The notes under the pieces: model-generated
Databases searched by the model: none
Told to the model about the DNA's origin: nothing
The model's input: the letters and a program-made list of their open reading frames with translations, nothing else
Made by a program: the position numbers and the translations under genes
Part shown: piece by piece, positions 22,752 through 35,830 of the stretch
How positions within the stretch are numbered: position 1 is the stretch's first letter
Layout: every line of letters begins with the position of its first letter
NCBI RefSeq assembly: GCF_043290135.1
Contig: NC_134701.1
Coordinates: forward strand, 205,912,601-205,976,600
DNA from: Rhipicephalus microplus
Taxonomy: Eukaryota; Arthropoda; Arachnida; Ixodida; Ixodidae
Direction: 5' to 3'
Length of the DNA: 64,000 bases

Positions 22752-24210
22752 TTTTTTATTTTCTTTTTTTATGATTAGGCTACACACACGGGATGACGAG
22801 GTAAATATACTAGAATACACAACAAACACGACAGAAGAATTGCTATGGCTGTCAAGTACTGCTAAACACATCACACCTTAAAATTCCTTCATAGTAAGCA
22901 GGGTTTCTACCCTTTCTAACCATGAAGGAACACATACATTTGTTCTTACTGCCTCGAGAAATGTTGATATTCTTTCTTTAAAATACTGACTTGCGCGTCT
23001 CCTGTCAGGGTCACAGTAAAATTCAGCGATTCGAGAGCGTCATATACTGTGCAAGGCGGTCATCATGATTAAATCAAAAGTAGTCCATCATCATTCTCTA
23101 TTGCTAACTACCCGATTCCATGAGGGTCTAAGGGAAATTCTTTTTTAATGGTTGTCTGTAAAACTTACCAAAAGTATATCGTTTTCCAATAGAGTAGGAA
23201 AATGTGATCAATTGTTTCCGGTTTTTTACAGATTAGACAGTCAGATCTCTGTGGCCTATAAAAACCACACTCATCCTCTATGAGGGTTCTTACAAGAAGG
23301 GTTCCGGTGTGTAATTTTAAAACGAACGTTTTTCTACTAGGAGGTACACCTGCATTTTCTTTACTCGTTTAAGTACCTTCTGACCCTCACGTGCTGTGAA
23401 TAGCACCCAGTACAGTGGGACGGGGAACACAGTGTCACATAAATCTTTGTAAAGTTTTTTTTTCGTTTTAACAGGCCACAGGTTGTCAGTCGAAAAACGG
23501 ACACACACAAAACCTTACGCTGGCCACAACTTTCTTCATGTAGCCTTGCACTGCACCTCTCATAATTTGAGTGTTCACAAAAAACTCAGGCAACAGTCAA
23601 CCTAGTTTTATTTGACACACTGTTAGCAGGAAACGATCTCTTGTCTCACAAAAAAAAAAACCTGTTTACTATAACTACTTGACAAACAGATGTACCAGCC
23701 CAAGGTCTGCACCATTCACCCGTCTAAACAAATTCGTGCGACTGCGCCTTGCTCAGTTAGACCCCCCCCCACAAATATTGCAAACACTCCATGTAATTTT
23801 CGCACATTGACACGGGAGCAGTACAGCACTTGCATCACATACCATGGCTTAGACACAAAGAACCAGTTGCTTGCAGTAGCCCTAGCAAACATGGACAGAT
23901 AAGTTGCCTTCTACCTATTCGCTTTCTCTTTAATTTCTTTTGTTTGCTGTTTCCAATCATAATCAGCATGTTTGTATGACTCGAGCCGAACTCCAAGATA
24001 TTTAACTGGCGCTTTTGTCCATTTAATGGCTGCAAAAAATTCAAAGGTTGAAAGCCAAGCAGGCCACAAGCCGAGGCATTTACCTTAGTTTGTCTGACTT
24101 CCCGAAACTCTGGCGAACGATTTATAAACTCTTAGTGATTGCTTGATACCTTCATCAGAAATCCTACATATCGCAACATCGTCAGCATATGCAAGTAGTT
24201 TGACCTCTGA
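22752..24210 (-). pseudogene. L1/Tx1-like retrotransposon, 5'-truncated, decayed (copy 1)
   Basis: Reading the minus strand, the copy begins at the RT active-site region (EVKLLAYADDVAICRISDEG, YADD near 24,190), continues through a recognisable thumb and C-terminal region (KVLKRVKKMQ; DCLICKKPETIDH), and ends with an A-rich tail at 22,751-22,771. Several frameshifts and stops disrupt it. The C-terminal residues align by eye with the 53.7-59.8 kb element and the 39.6-40.1 kb fragment, so all three are one family. Its 5' end joins a tRNA-like SINE head at about 24,211. Confidence 0.82.
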
Positions 24211-24277
24211 GGGTCTAGTGAGAATCGAACCGAGGCCGTCTGCGTGGCAAGCAGCCGTTCTGCGACATAGCCGCGAG
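24211..24277 (-). mobile_element. SINE-B tRNA-like head fused to the L1-like fragment
   Basis: The minus strand reads a tRNA-like sequence with GCTTGCCACGCAGACGGCCT and B box GGTTCGATTCTC, matching the SINE-B heads at 21.9 and 48.1 kb. The SINE-B body is absent; the L1-like sequence follows directly. A Gly-type (GCC) anticodon position can be read, but lack of a body and folding changes argue against a functional tRNA gene. Confidence 0.65.
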
Positions 24278-25862
24278 ATTTGTTTATTTTCACGAAATGA
24301 GCACCAGTCATTGCTATTCGTCTCATTAAAATTACTTTTACGTACACAACACTTGCATTGTTACAAACAGTATGGGGTACATTGTTTTGGAAGAAAAAAA
24401 ATGCTACGTCAATGTCATGCAGTTGAAGAAATCTCCTTGACGCATCGTATTATAGCGCGACAGAAGCTTAGACTCGTGCCAGGCGTCAAAATGTGTGAGA
24501 ATTGAGCAATGAGAGGGTGTTTCAAAACCCGAGTCATTACAACAGACAGACAGACAAAGAACTTTATTCAGGTCCTGAGGAACTGCGTTGTAACGGCCCC
24601 GTTTAGGGGGAATCCAGTCATTACAAAGCACTCAGGCATTTAATCACCACCACCACCAGCAGCAGCAGCAGTAGCAGCAGCACTAGTGAATAGCACAGTA
24701 TAAGATCGCGTGTTGCGCTACGAATACGCAGTGGGCCCTTCGCTGATTCGCAAAGGATATAATTGTGGAGTAGGGGGTAGTTAACTACTGTGCCCATTCA
24801 TTAGGCATTCAATGACGCTTTGAAACAGCTAATGTTACGTGCAATGTCGTTCGTTCCCGTTGCTGCACGGTTGAGGCGGGCGCCGAGAGCCGAAGACGGC
24901 TGGCAGTTCAGAATACGATGCGCACGAGGCCGGACTACGCTATCACGATCTACTTTTAAACAAAAATCTCACGCGTCCTGCAATGTTTTATGTTTGCACA
25001 GGAAACAGCAGCAGCACAGGTACAGGTTAAAAAAAAAAGGTGAGGCATGTCGGCTTGCTGAATTGGTGCTGGAAACATATACGAAGTTTAGCTTTACGAA
25101 GCAGAAGGATCCAGCTTGTTCAAATCACACTCGTTTTATAATGTTTTGAATTGCGAAATTTCCGCGACGGAATACAAGTGCTCCGACAAAACGACTTCAG
25201 AGTCATGGCTTGCGGAGCTCTCTTTTTTTGTTTCTGATTTACAGAAAGCCAACTTGATTGAAAAAAAAAAGCTTTCAGTTACCGTTTTTTCAACACGCGA
25301 ACGACAGTGTAGAGAGAAGCGTCCAGAACGTCGCGGAGCAACAACTCGCGTGTTGTAGCCACGCGTTGTGGTATTAAGCTTTCCTTTGGAGGATGGCAAT
25401 GCGGGACACTGTTCTAGATCTTTAACCCTTCAAGAAAAAAGAAAAGACTCGTAGAAAAAGTTAAATAAAATTGGTAATACACCGACCAACAGACGAGATA
25501 TCTTGAAAGTTTGGGGTTGGGGAGAAACAGCAGCCATCAGGGAGCGGCAGACCAAGACGTCATATACAGTACTAAAATCTCGTCAATTTTTACTACTGAT
25601 AGGTGATCCAGTTTCATACATCTTGCTTGACGTACACAAAATATGTTAACAGCTAGCATTCTTCTTAATCCCTATATATTATTGGCTGAACATAATAACT
25701 ATAAAATTGTTTGTAAGATAGAATTAAGCTCATTCCGATGCTGCTGTATTGAATACAGATGGCCAGTGAGAAAGATGATCTGAAAGCGAAATTTCTATGG
25801 ATTCCATAGCCTTTGTAATAGCGTTGTAACAGAATAGAAAGTTGGGCGAGTTGCTGTATATT
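24278..25862. other. gene-poor stretch
   Basis: Contains a small CAC/CAG trinucleotide run at about 24,644-24,682 and a short CpG-containing patch near 24,840-24,960. Small frames have no recognised domain. Confidence 0.4.
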
Positions 25863-26100
25863 CATATTAAAAGAAAAGCGGCGCACAAAAAGACGGAGAC
25901 AAAGAACAACATTGCACAAAAAAGAGTTCACTTTTATTGATGAGCGTATCATTTAATCTCGTTGTACCTCACCTGTCATGCGCGGCTGTTACTTTTTAAA
26001 TTCTTGTTGCTCGGATTAAACTTTCAGTTGTGAGTGCAGCGCTGTGTGTGGTTCTCTTCTTTGTCTCCGTCTTTTTGTGCGCCGCTTTTCTTTTAATATG
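25863..26100. repeat. perfect 44-bp inverted repeat
   Basis: Positions 25,863-25,906 (starting CATATTAAAAGAAAAGCGGC and including GCACAAAAAGACGGAGACAA) are exactly reverse-complemented at 26,057-26,100. The spacer is about 150 bp with no coding. GTAATAGCGTTGT lies outside the right arm and also near 25,815 on the left. Probably the termini of a short non-autonomous mobile element. Confidence 0.85.
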
Positions 26101-27310
<1,210 letters not shown>

Positions 27311-27984
27311 CAGAGATCTCCTTCGGGATTCGATTGCATACGCGACGTGAAAGTTACCACGCTTGATCGGCTTCGAGGGAAACGCCACTTACTTTCCCGA
27401 ACGCCTGCGCTGTTATCAGAGACGGCAATGCACTTTCGATAGTCCCATTTTAAACTTTACTTTTCCCCCTTAAGTTCGATAACGGAACAAGGCGGTGTTG
27501 TTTTCGCCATTTCTATCAAGGCCTCAGTATCTCTGGAGAAGTAGATGTGCACTTAAGACCTACTGTAAGAGTGGGGCTGGTATAGGCGTGCACTGTTCGC
27601 GGTTTCGAATTTGGAAAGAAGGAAAATGAACAGAAAGATTTCGACAGGGGGAAGCACGCGCGTCGACAATTTGTGTGTACAACTGGGAGAATTAGGATTC
27701 ACGATCAACGCGGTGCGGTACAGGCGTTTTGAAAAAGCAGAAGCTGTTGCAAAGTAAGAATAAAGGAGGAAGCGTATAAAGTAAGGTTCTTGCGGAAGAG
27801 CTCGTGAAAATGTAAATATGACGGAAACTTTTCCTGCACAGTCAGTATCGTTCGCTAAGTCGTGTCGAAACACATACGACTATAGTCCTACGTCTCTTCC
27901 TCGTCCGTGTAATATGAAGCGTATTTGGTTGCTTCTTACCATTACGCTACTGTGTCCGGTAGTGCTATTGAGCATTTCAACTCT
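27311..27984. other. gene-free stretch
   Basis: No supported gene. A Leu-rich frame beginning near 27,914 looks like a signal peptide but runs into a LINE remnant and is not called. Confidence 0.4.
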
Positions 27985-28215
27985 TCCTTTTCCGGCCTCT
28001 GCCGGTACTGTTCGGAGGTGGCTGACACCTACAACATAGTATGGGCGTGAGAGCTCAATCCTCCTTTACCCCTGAACGCCAGTCCAACCCGAGAGGCCTG
28101 GGAGGCGGCCTTGCTTGGCTGCCCGGACCTTTCGGCCCAACAAGCATCGGTCCGGCGCACTAGGACAGCAGCCACTACTAATGGGGTCCCTGACTCGAAA
28201 CTCTACCTTTTGCAG
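27985..28215 (+). pseudogene. C-terminal remnant of a non-LTR retrotransposon
   Basis: One plus frame reads CRYCSEVADTYNIVWA followed by a stop where the last Cys of a terminal CCHC motif would be. It continues as SPTREAWEAALLGCPDLSAQ and RTRTAATTNGVPD. This is the conserved C-terminal block of an arthropod LINE family. The same block is at 37,083-37,290. His to Asn and Cys to stop changes mark it as decayed. Confidence 0.7.
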
Positions 28216-29332
28216 TGTGGGAGATGACACACTATAGGGGCTAATTTCTGTCTTCCAACGTATCTGTTAGCTTAAGAAATATTTACCATCACCCCCATCA
28301 CAGCTTGGAAGACCTATATCTATTATAGCAGCTTGACTTTAAACGTCGAACTTCCTTTTGCCGGCCCTAAAAGGCAACGAGGTTCTTTTTAAAGCAGTAA
28401 CACATTTTGAAATGTCGAAATTTTCTATTGCACCCCCCAAGTACCCATAACTCTTACATTTTTCTAACAGATGCCTACTCTAACTTATCAACGCACACTA
28501 TTTCTGCAAAGTCTCGCGTATACATACGTTTAGTAGTTCGCGAACGACAAACTTGCGAATTTTTGATGAAAATCATCTGGAACAATGGTAACAAGTACCC
28601 ATTTGACAACACGACGACGATAAACTGTAAAGCAAAAGTGTTTCTGTTGTGTTTTTATTTTAAAAATGTTTATTTCTACCAAGTTTGATAGTTATGAAAA
28701 ACGACGCGGTGAAGGCATCTTTGAACTTTAACTTATTGTGAATTCATTTCAGAACCCTTTAAGGGTTGAACCACGCTGCAATTTAAGACCCCCACATAGT
28801 GTTAGAAATTCTGTAAAACATATTCGTAATAGCTTTTATCAGTAAGCGTTAGTCTGCATTTATAGCGTATCTTTGGAATGATTGTTTTGAAGCAGCCATT
28901 CAGTGCGTCTTGTTTCTGCTACTTTGAGCGTGGTTGGCTCTCTCCACCAACTCCCCGGACTCACTTTATAGTTATTTCCTTTTTCCTTCCAAAACTTCTT
29001 ACGCACATCGAAAAGTTCATCGCATGCTGAACTTTTTTTTCTGAACTTTTCCCGATCGGTAATGTTGAAACAGCTATTCCAAAGTTAGCGAACAAAAGTG
29101 AGTTACCGCAGTTTTTAACACCATCGAATGATGCTGATTCGCATATTGTGTTATGCGGAGTAGTATCCACTCGTACAATGACTGTTTCGTTTAGCACAAA
29201 GTACATCCCATCACCTATGCAGTCCGTGTTGTGCAGCCGAAATAGTTGGCTTTCGATGTACCAAATGAGTACTGACTATAAGTTCGAGTACTAGCTAAGC
29301 ACTGACTGTGCTCGAAGAACTCTGCCCTATAC
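28216..29332. other. AT-rich gene-free stretch
   Basis: Short frames only. Nothing recognised. Confidence 0.4.
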
Positions 29333-29567
29333 CTGCCGCGGTGGCCTATAGAAGCCGCTGTTCTCGACAGCTCATCCGAAGCTACAGAAATCAGATTCAG
29401 GCCACGGCTTAAAGATTCAGATAGAGATGAAATGATAAAGCTCCGGTGCTTAGATTTAGGTGCACGTTCAAGAACCCGAGGTGGTCGAAAGTTTCCGGAG
29501 CCATCCACTAAGGCGTTCCTCTTAATCCTATCGTTGTTCTGGGACGTAAGACCTCAACAATTATTAA
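29333..29567 (+). mobile_element. highly diverged Ruka-type SINE
   Basis: A decayed head (CCTGCCGCGGTGGCCTATAG) is followed by recognisable body strings in the right order: GCTTAGATTTAGGTGCACGT, AACCCGAGGTGGTCGAAA, TTTCCGGAGCCATCCACTAA and CTGGGACGTAAGACC. No target-site duplication could be identified. Confidence 0.65.
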
Positions 29568-31570
29568 GTCCACTCATGAATTCGCTGCCGCACTCTGGTC
29601 GTCTCACCAGTGTATACGCTATTCCAAAGGACCTTGCCCGATACAAATGCTTGGTGAATCTTTGTTTTTGATGATGTCACGCTCTACGTCATACATCGGA
29701 CAGCCCTGCAATTCTTCGTGCTCCTCTTCTTCCCCTGTTTCTTTAAAGTAGAGCGCATTCCACGTAATGTTACGCCTACTTCTTCGAGACACTTTATAAA
29801 GTACATCCGCGTATACTATGCCCGACGTGTTACCCCGTTTTTAGTTCTGCTTCGCCAATACGGACACGCGCTAAAGACCGCACAACGTGTTCGCCGGAGC
29901 GTCCAGACGGATGAATTTTTTCTTCTTCTTCTTCTTCAAAAGATTCTCGCCGACCTTGTGCACGTGCGTGTACAACAGAAACAAGCCTACGAACCGGGCT
30001 TTATTTTTTACATACAAGCCGGCTCCCTCATTTTTATTCATTTCGCGGTGCTTCCATCTCACCTTTCTGTTTTTTTATTTGGTAACTCTACACCTTTCAG
30101 CGAGTGCGCCTATTGCTCTGAGCGCCGACGGGCGAAGGAATCTCGCGCAATTAGCGCCTGACCTCGATTTATATTTTCCTCGACTGCGTGGGGGCGCACA
30201 CCTGGACGGTGTTGATAGGGCACGGAATTTTCGGGGGTCCATAACGGGACTCTTACGAATGAATGTCTGTTACGTTTTATACATATTGCGGTCCAGAAAA
30301 TGGCGTTAGTAGAAAAGTTGTAGAAGACAAGAGCTCTGCGATCTGGCTTCCTCCAGACGCAGCCTTTGAAGTTGTCCCGCGTCCCAGTCAACGCGCTTTT
30401 CGCACTTGATAGCCAGTCTGCCTTTGGTTCGAACGTCTCGCTTACCTGCGCTGCTCGTACTGTCCTTAATGATGGCCAGATAATCGTATTTCATTTCGAA
30501 CACTCGGCCTCCTTTTTTGTCTTCTAAATTTAGTGCACTCGGCGTTCCTTAATAGCGTCTCACTCTGGCCTGTGCCATGTTATCCTTCTTTTTCCTACAC
30601 GAACTGTAACAAAAAAAAACTGAAAATGAAGTCTTTTTTTGTTTTAATTTATAACATGAAACAGGTTCTATGTCAAGTCTGTCGCTCACGTCCATGTTAG
30701 GTGTTAATTATTTGTTGACTTGCCAACTGCACTACCCTAAAGCTAGGGCAAAGCATAACATAACTGTGTCAACAGCAATACATGAGTAAGAACCTTCATT
30801 TAATACAACTTTGCTGGGCAAGTGGGTGGGGCCATCAATAAAGGACTCCGGCACGAACGTGTGAAGTGGCTCATGCACTTATGACGGTGGCATATTTTTT
30901 TGTGTACGACTGCCTCTGGATAATTTTTCAAGGTCACCTGGCAGTCCCCTAATGAAACGTGTACAAGCTGCTAAAGAAGTTTTTCAACAAATGGTCAATT
31001 TCGAGATAAAGCAGACGCACACGAACTTAAGTTTCTGGTTTCTTTCTTCTAAGCAACCATAAGGATCTGAATGCAAACGCACTTTCAGCCACAGCTGCTA
31101 TAAAATAAAACGTGTGCTCCCACACGCGTAATTTCTGCTTAAGTGACCAGCAGTATATATACTCTAAGTACTTAAATGTGTACAGAGTCCACCTGTTTTG
31201 ACAAAAACCTCGTGTTCATTGCGTGCAAATGTAACAAGCACGATCGTTTTCTTCTAAGAATTGTCTTCTTGCTCCTTCTACGCTTGTTTTTCATATGTTG
31301 ATCCCTATACAATCTTCGATTCTTTTGGCTATCAATATTTAGCCAATGATATCGCGTGCGAATGACACACAACGAGAATAGATGTGCGACGTTACGGGAA
31401 GAGAGTTTACTGGCCGAACAGAGGCTCACCGAGTTTGTAAACTGCCTTTTGAACTATAACCGACGACTCAGAGTCTCGCGTTCACAAACCCCTCTACGTC
31501 TTGCACGTGCTTCGAGACCTGACATACACAATAGGAAAGGGATAAACCAAGGCACGATCCCACCTTCGCT
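29568..31570. other. gene-poor stretch
   Basis: Several overlapping 60-150-codon frames at 29,718-30,309 have no recognised domain. (TTC)-type and A-rich runs occur near 29,918-29,940 and 30,610. Confidence 0.4.
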
Positions 31571-31864
31571 ATGAAGTCGGTACCACTCGTATTACTCGTG
31601 ATATTACAGCTTTGCGAAACATTGTGCAACGAGAAAAACGGAGATCACGTGATCAGAGCTTGCGCTCGGGTGTGCGGCGAGCCTGTGTGCTCAGCCTTGT
31701 GTGTTCCCCTGGTGTCATGCGCGCTTTTAACTGGTTCTGCAGGTGGTTACGCGTCAGAACGTCCGCGTTACGTTTTTTTGTGGAAGACTGCGCTTGGCGT
31801 CTCACTTTTCAGTGTTTCATGTGTCTGTCTAATTATCGTACATCACTATACTTTCACTCATTAA
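31571..31864 (+). CDS. candidate first exon of a small cysteine-rich secreted peptide
   Basis: The ATG at 31,571 opens with MKSVPLVLLVILQLCETLC, a classic signal peptide with a charged start and a hydrophobic Leu/Val/Ile core. A hydrophilic stretch and a Cys-rich segment follow (RACARVCGEPVCSALC). The frame runs 97 codons to a stop at 31,864, but the second half is hydrophobic and less convincing. A donor-like CAG|GTGGTT near 31,742 would end the exon after the Cys-rich part. Ticks secrete many short cysteine-rich peptides with this layout. No family is recognised, and no second exon was found in the following 500 bp. This could equally be a chance frame. Confidence 0.27.
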   Translation: MKSVPLVLLVILQLCETLCNEKNGDHVIRACARVCGEPVCSALCVPLVSCALLTGSAGGYASERPRYVFLWKTALGVSLFSVSCVCLIIVHHYTFTH

Positions 31865-32406
31865 CGGTATCTCAGCTATATATCTTTTTCACAGTTTTTT
31901 TTTTCTTTTCCCAAATGGTAGTCATTATGTCAGTGTATACCGCAAAGTGTATATATAACTAAACACAATACTGATGGATGCTACACGGCACATTTACTGA
32001 GAGCAGTTCACACGACATTCATCACTTATTCATAGCGTGGATCGTAGATAGCAATGATGACCACAATTTTCACTTGAACAGCCTGACACAGCTTTTTTTT
32101 TTTTTTAATTCAGGACAGCCTACATGAATACCAGCCGCACATGGTACACGTGGAGGATAAGGGCCTTTCTTCACCTCGCGAAAAAGGCGTGTCTACTGTG
32201 CTCGAACCAGGCTGAAGGTATAAAGAGCCGTTAAAGTTTTGAAACTACTGCCATATTCACATCTGAGTGAGACTTTACTTGTTTTTTAAACCCGTGTTGC
32301 TCCATAGCTAGGAACAGTGATGCGTACAGTGAATGCATTGCACTCTAGCGTGCAATGCGTACAGTAACCACGCCAAAGACCCCTTCGACTGTTTTCGAAA
32401 ACATAA
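31865..32406. other. gene-free stretch
   Basis: Includes a T run near 32,093-32,106. No recognised gene or repeat. Confidence 0.4.
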
Positions 32407-32495
32407 TGAGCGCTAGCAAACAGGGACGTAAGGGAGACGACAACACAATGCGCTATCGCTAACGTCTTTCTTACGTCCCTGTTTGCTAGCGCTCA
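32407..32495. repeat. perfect 26-bp inverted repeat (hairpin element)
   Basis: Positions 32,407-32,432 (tgagcgctagcaaacagg then gacgtaag) are exactly reverse-complemented at 32,470-32,495. The spacer is 37 bp and the inner few bases (AGACG) are also partly complementary. It could be a tiny non-autonomous mobile element or a transcribed hairpin. Confidence 0.9.
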
Positions 32496-32767
32496 ATATA
32501 TTTTCGAGTTCCATTTACCAACACGCCCAAAAGATGGCAAAGCCCTTCGACAGATCCTGTTAATCGCAAAGTGACCGCAAAACCTTTTGTGAAGACTAAA
32601 GAGTGGCGGCCAATATGAGTTGCAAAACGGTGCTCGTGCTTGAAGGCGGCTCATCACTCTGACACTCTTCACTCTAACACTGGGAAACGTTAAAGTGGTC
32701 TTAGAAAATACCAGTAGTCGAAAAAGTCTTTGTCGCTGATTGTTTGCTACGCAGAGTTTACTAAAAT

Positions 32768-33200
32768 CAGTGGGAGAGGACTCTGGCACTGCGATCGTTC
32801 ATCCACCATAGGAATGATGGGTAGCACTGAAATTTGTCTAGTCCTCGCGCTCGCGGTCTTCGAACGCTCTTGAGGTTTCGTTTTTCCTTATGTTTTCGCG
32901 TTTGTTTTGAATGAAAGAGTGTATCACTGTGAACTTTGCGAATAGATTTGAATCAGTAAAACTGGAATGTTATTGTGGTGAAGTAGAACTGCTGAACGTT
33001 TGCTGATTTTCAACCTGCTACAAAGCGGCTCCAATTCACGCGAAGCCAAACGAAGCTATGAGAATGAAGATAAGACAAATCTGTGCACTGTGCATAATTC
33101 CCATGCTGGCTGAAGCGCCGTGCGTTGCAGCTTCCATAGACACTAGCGCTAGAGTTCCATCTAGTATAAGTATTGTAGAAAACTATATGATTTGCTATAT
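32768..33200. mobile_element. long-TIR MITE, copy 2 (diverged)
   Basis: The same layout as copy 1 at 2.0 kb: left arm GGACTCTGGCACTGCGATCG and AATGATGGGTAGCAC; right arm CATGCTGGCTGAAGCGCCGT and TAGACACTAGCGCTAGAGTT. Outer complementarity (AGTTTACTA on the left, TAGAAAACTA on the right) again continues beyond the core. The interior differs from copy 1 in length and sequence. Confidence 0.65.
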
Positions 33201-34039
33201 CAGCGCCACCGAGCAATGTTGGCGGCTCTTATTCCACAGGCGCCATGTTTCAACTCATATTGTGTATGTACACATTTGTCGAAACCAACGACATCATCAA
33301 GGCAAGTCAATTCACTCTGTGCGATTTACTTAGATATGTATAAAACATTAAATATGTACGCGATGTTACAAGAAAATGACATGCTTAGAAATCTATCACC
33401 AAGTTCCGCTGGTACATTTGCACCTTGGTCGAACACTTAGCAGTTAGCATAGATATGCTGAGCCTGTAATGTTGTAGCAGAAGCATTCGGGGCCGCTTAA
33501 CTCTCTTTAAGAACGCATACACAGACACACACCACCCTCTTGCTCATTTATATGTGGTCTCGGGTGGTGTCTTTCAGTGTCAGTTCCTTGCAAGGGCAGT
33601 GCCCTGTCCTCCCAATGTTATACCGATGTTATATACACATGTAGCATGCGTCTGTCGTGCAACGCCGCCCGAATCGTAAAGAACCGCAGCAGTGCGATAG
33701 AATGACCGCATTTGTTTTCATCTTGTTTACACGGATGGAATATCAATGGCACTGCTATATACGCGCGTACAAAACAATGTAGTCTTTCGACGTGCCCCAC
33801 TCTCGTGAAGCGTAAAGACGTCCCTGGAAGGCACCGCGAGCGAGGACATCAACCTATCTATTCTCGCAGTCGTAAATTCGCGGTGTCGTTCCGGCGCTGT
33901 CGACTGATAAGAGGGTGCGTATAAAGTAAATCATCGAGATAGCGCTCGAACTGTGGCCCTTCTCTAAAAAAAAAAAAAAACACGTCCCCGCGTTTGTTTG
34001 TTTTGTTTGTTTTGTCTTCCCTCGTTTTGCTTACGCGCC
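33201..34039. other. gene-free stretch
   Basis: No supported gene. An A run lies at about 33,966-33,980. Confidence 0.4.
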
Positions 34040-34700
34040 GAATACTCGGAGTTCCTCCACGCTAATGACGTAACGCGTACCGGGCGAGTATCCCCAATTC
34101 CTACGCTTCTTTGTATTCAGTCTCGGGCAGCGAGCCCGTTCATTATGGTAAGCAGAGGAGGCGCTCCGAAGGGAGACGAAGAGTCACATACACAAAAAAA
34201 AGGGGCGAATCACCGACACACGAGAGGTGCATCTTTCAGGCGTGTGTAAGGCAGCATCGCTTGCTTATTGGGGGTCGGCCGAACGCGTCCGTCGTGTGCT
34301 ATCGGCCCCAGTATCCGGCTCTCACGCGCTGTGACCTCTATCCGGCGCGGCGGCTTGCTCTCTCAAGCAACCTGCGGCAGCAATGCCAAGGGCAAGGCTG
34401 TTGCCACCGAAACGAAGCGAGGACGTCAATCGACGCCGCTTGGGTCATGGCTTCTTCTCCCGGTCACGGTTCGATCCCGCTACTCCGGCCGACGCCGCGT
34501 TTTTTTTTTTTCGTTTTTTCATGCTTACTTTTTCTCCGCAATCGAGAGTTCTGGGGCTCGCTTGTATGTGTATGTTGTATGTGTGCCTGAGTGGAGCGAC
34601 TCGGAGCGAGCTCAAAATGAGCGCCTGTCACGTTCGGTTAGAGCGGTCGGCCGGCGTGCGTTTTCGGCAGCGGCGCGCTTGACACGCTAAAAGCGTTTTA
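34040..34700. other. CpG-rich tract, possible promoter or 5' UTR
   Basis: CpG-dense with overlapping frames of 83-159 codons in all three plus frames, indicating base composition and not coding. No exon boundaries could be supported. Confidence 0.25.
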
Positions 34701-35712
34701 GGGTCGAGCCTTTCTTTCTTTTGTTGACGAGGTTGGGAATCAACGCTGATAGCAGTGAGAAGCACTTTCTGAGGAGAGCAATGCGAATTCTAAAGGTAAT
34801 GCTAGATTTCGGAGTTCATACGCATGATGCTTATAGTACCATTGGTCGATTGCTATCGTAACTTGCTTGCTAGTCACTCGTACTTCGAGAAAAAAAATAA
34901 GAAACAGATGAATACGTGTCTTCAGATTAATTTGTTTTGGATGATGATTGGGCAAGAGTGGGCATTTGCCGTCTGAGAATCTATGCAAGTCTACACGGAT
35001 ACGGAAAGAATGAAGCTGGACATAATCTGCACCTTGAATTCCAAACACCTGTATTCAAAAAGTATACACTTGGGATCTACAGTACGGCATTGCATTGGTG
35101 CCTTATTAAGAAATGAACTTTTATCCTTCGTAATGTTCTTATCGCACTGCAGTGCTTTTTCGTTCACGTTCGTATTTCTTATGCATGTGTCGTTTATGTT
35201 TGTAATGCAGCCTTTCCAGCCAAGAAACGGGCGTCAAACTGATGCTGATGTTAAACGAAATGGTTTCTTCTGGTGCAGCTTAAAGGAAGCACGGACGAAG
35301 GAATGTATGCAGCTCTCAGTAACAAGCAGAAGCTTTCACTGTAAAGTAACACGATATTCAAGCACACGTTTCTGTCTTACTCGGCTTCTGAGGTAAACTC
35401 TCGAACTCCATGTTGCACTAGCAGTAGCTATCCATGTTATTGCCCGAACAGTTTTTTACTCATGCCACCCACTGTATCATGTATAGCGGTACAAGTTTAC
35501 AATGCAAAATTACGGCTTATCTGTTGGGTAACGAATCTTCATTAATCTTTACCCAAGTCTTGCACCTTCATCTTCAGGCAGCATCTACTCACTGAAAAGT
35601 AGACTTTGAGAGTCTCTTTGCGGAATGCGAATTGTCTCTTATACGTACAGGCGGAATTACAATTGTCTAAGCACCCAGACGGCCACTGCAGCTGCCGTTT
35701 TCTGCAGAAATA
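34701..35712. other. gene-free stretch
   Basis: A 137-codon plus frame at 34,983-35,396 lacks a recognised domain or splice support. Confidence 0.4.
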
Positions 35713-35830
35713 TGCCTAACATGTTCATACCGCCTAACATGTTCCTAACATAAACATGTTCCTAACATAAACATGTTCCTAACATAAATATGCCTAACAT
35801 GTTCGTACATGCCTAACATGTTCGTACCGC
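35713..35830. repeat. degenerate tandem repeat of a ~17-bp unit
   Basis: Units built on CCTAACATAAACATGTT and CCTAACATGTTCGTAC recur about seven times between TATGCC and CGCATGG. The middle three units are nearly identical. Confidence 0.85.

Noticed and set aside
24211..24277. Functional tRNA-Gly gene
   Set aside because: It matches the heads of other SINE-B copies and runs directly into retroelement sequence; the acceptor stem is not convincing.
27914..28039. Signal-peptide-like start MKRIWLLLTITLLCPVVLL
   Set aside because: The frame runs out of phase through a recognisable LINE C-terminus (CRYCSEVADTYN..) and ends shortly after.
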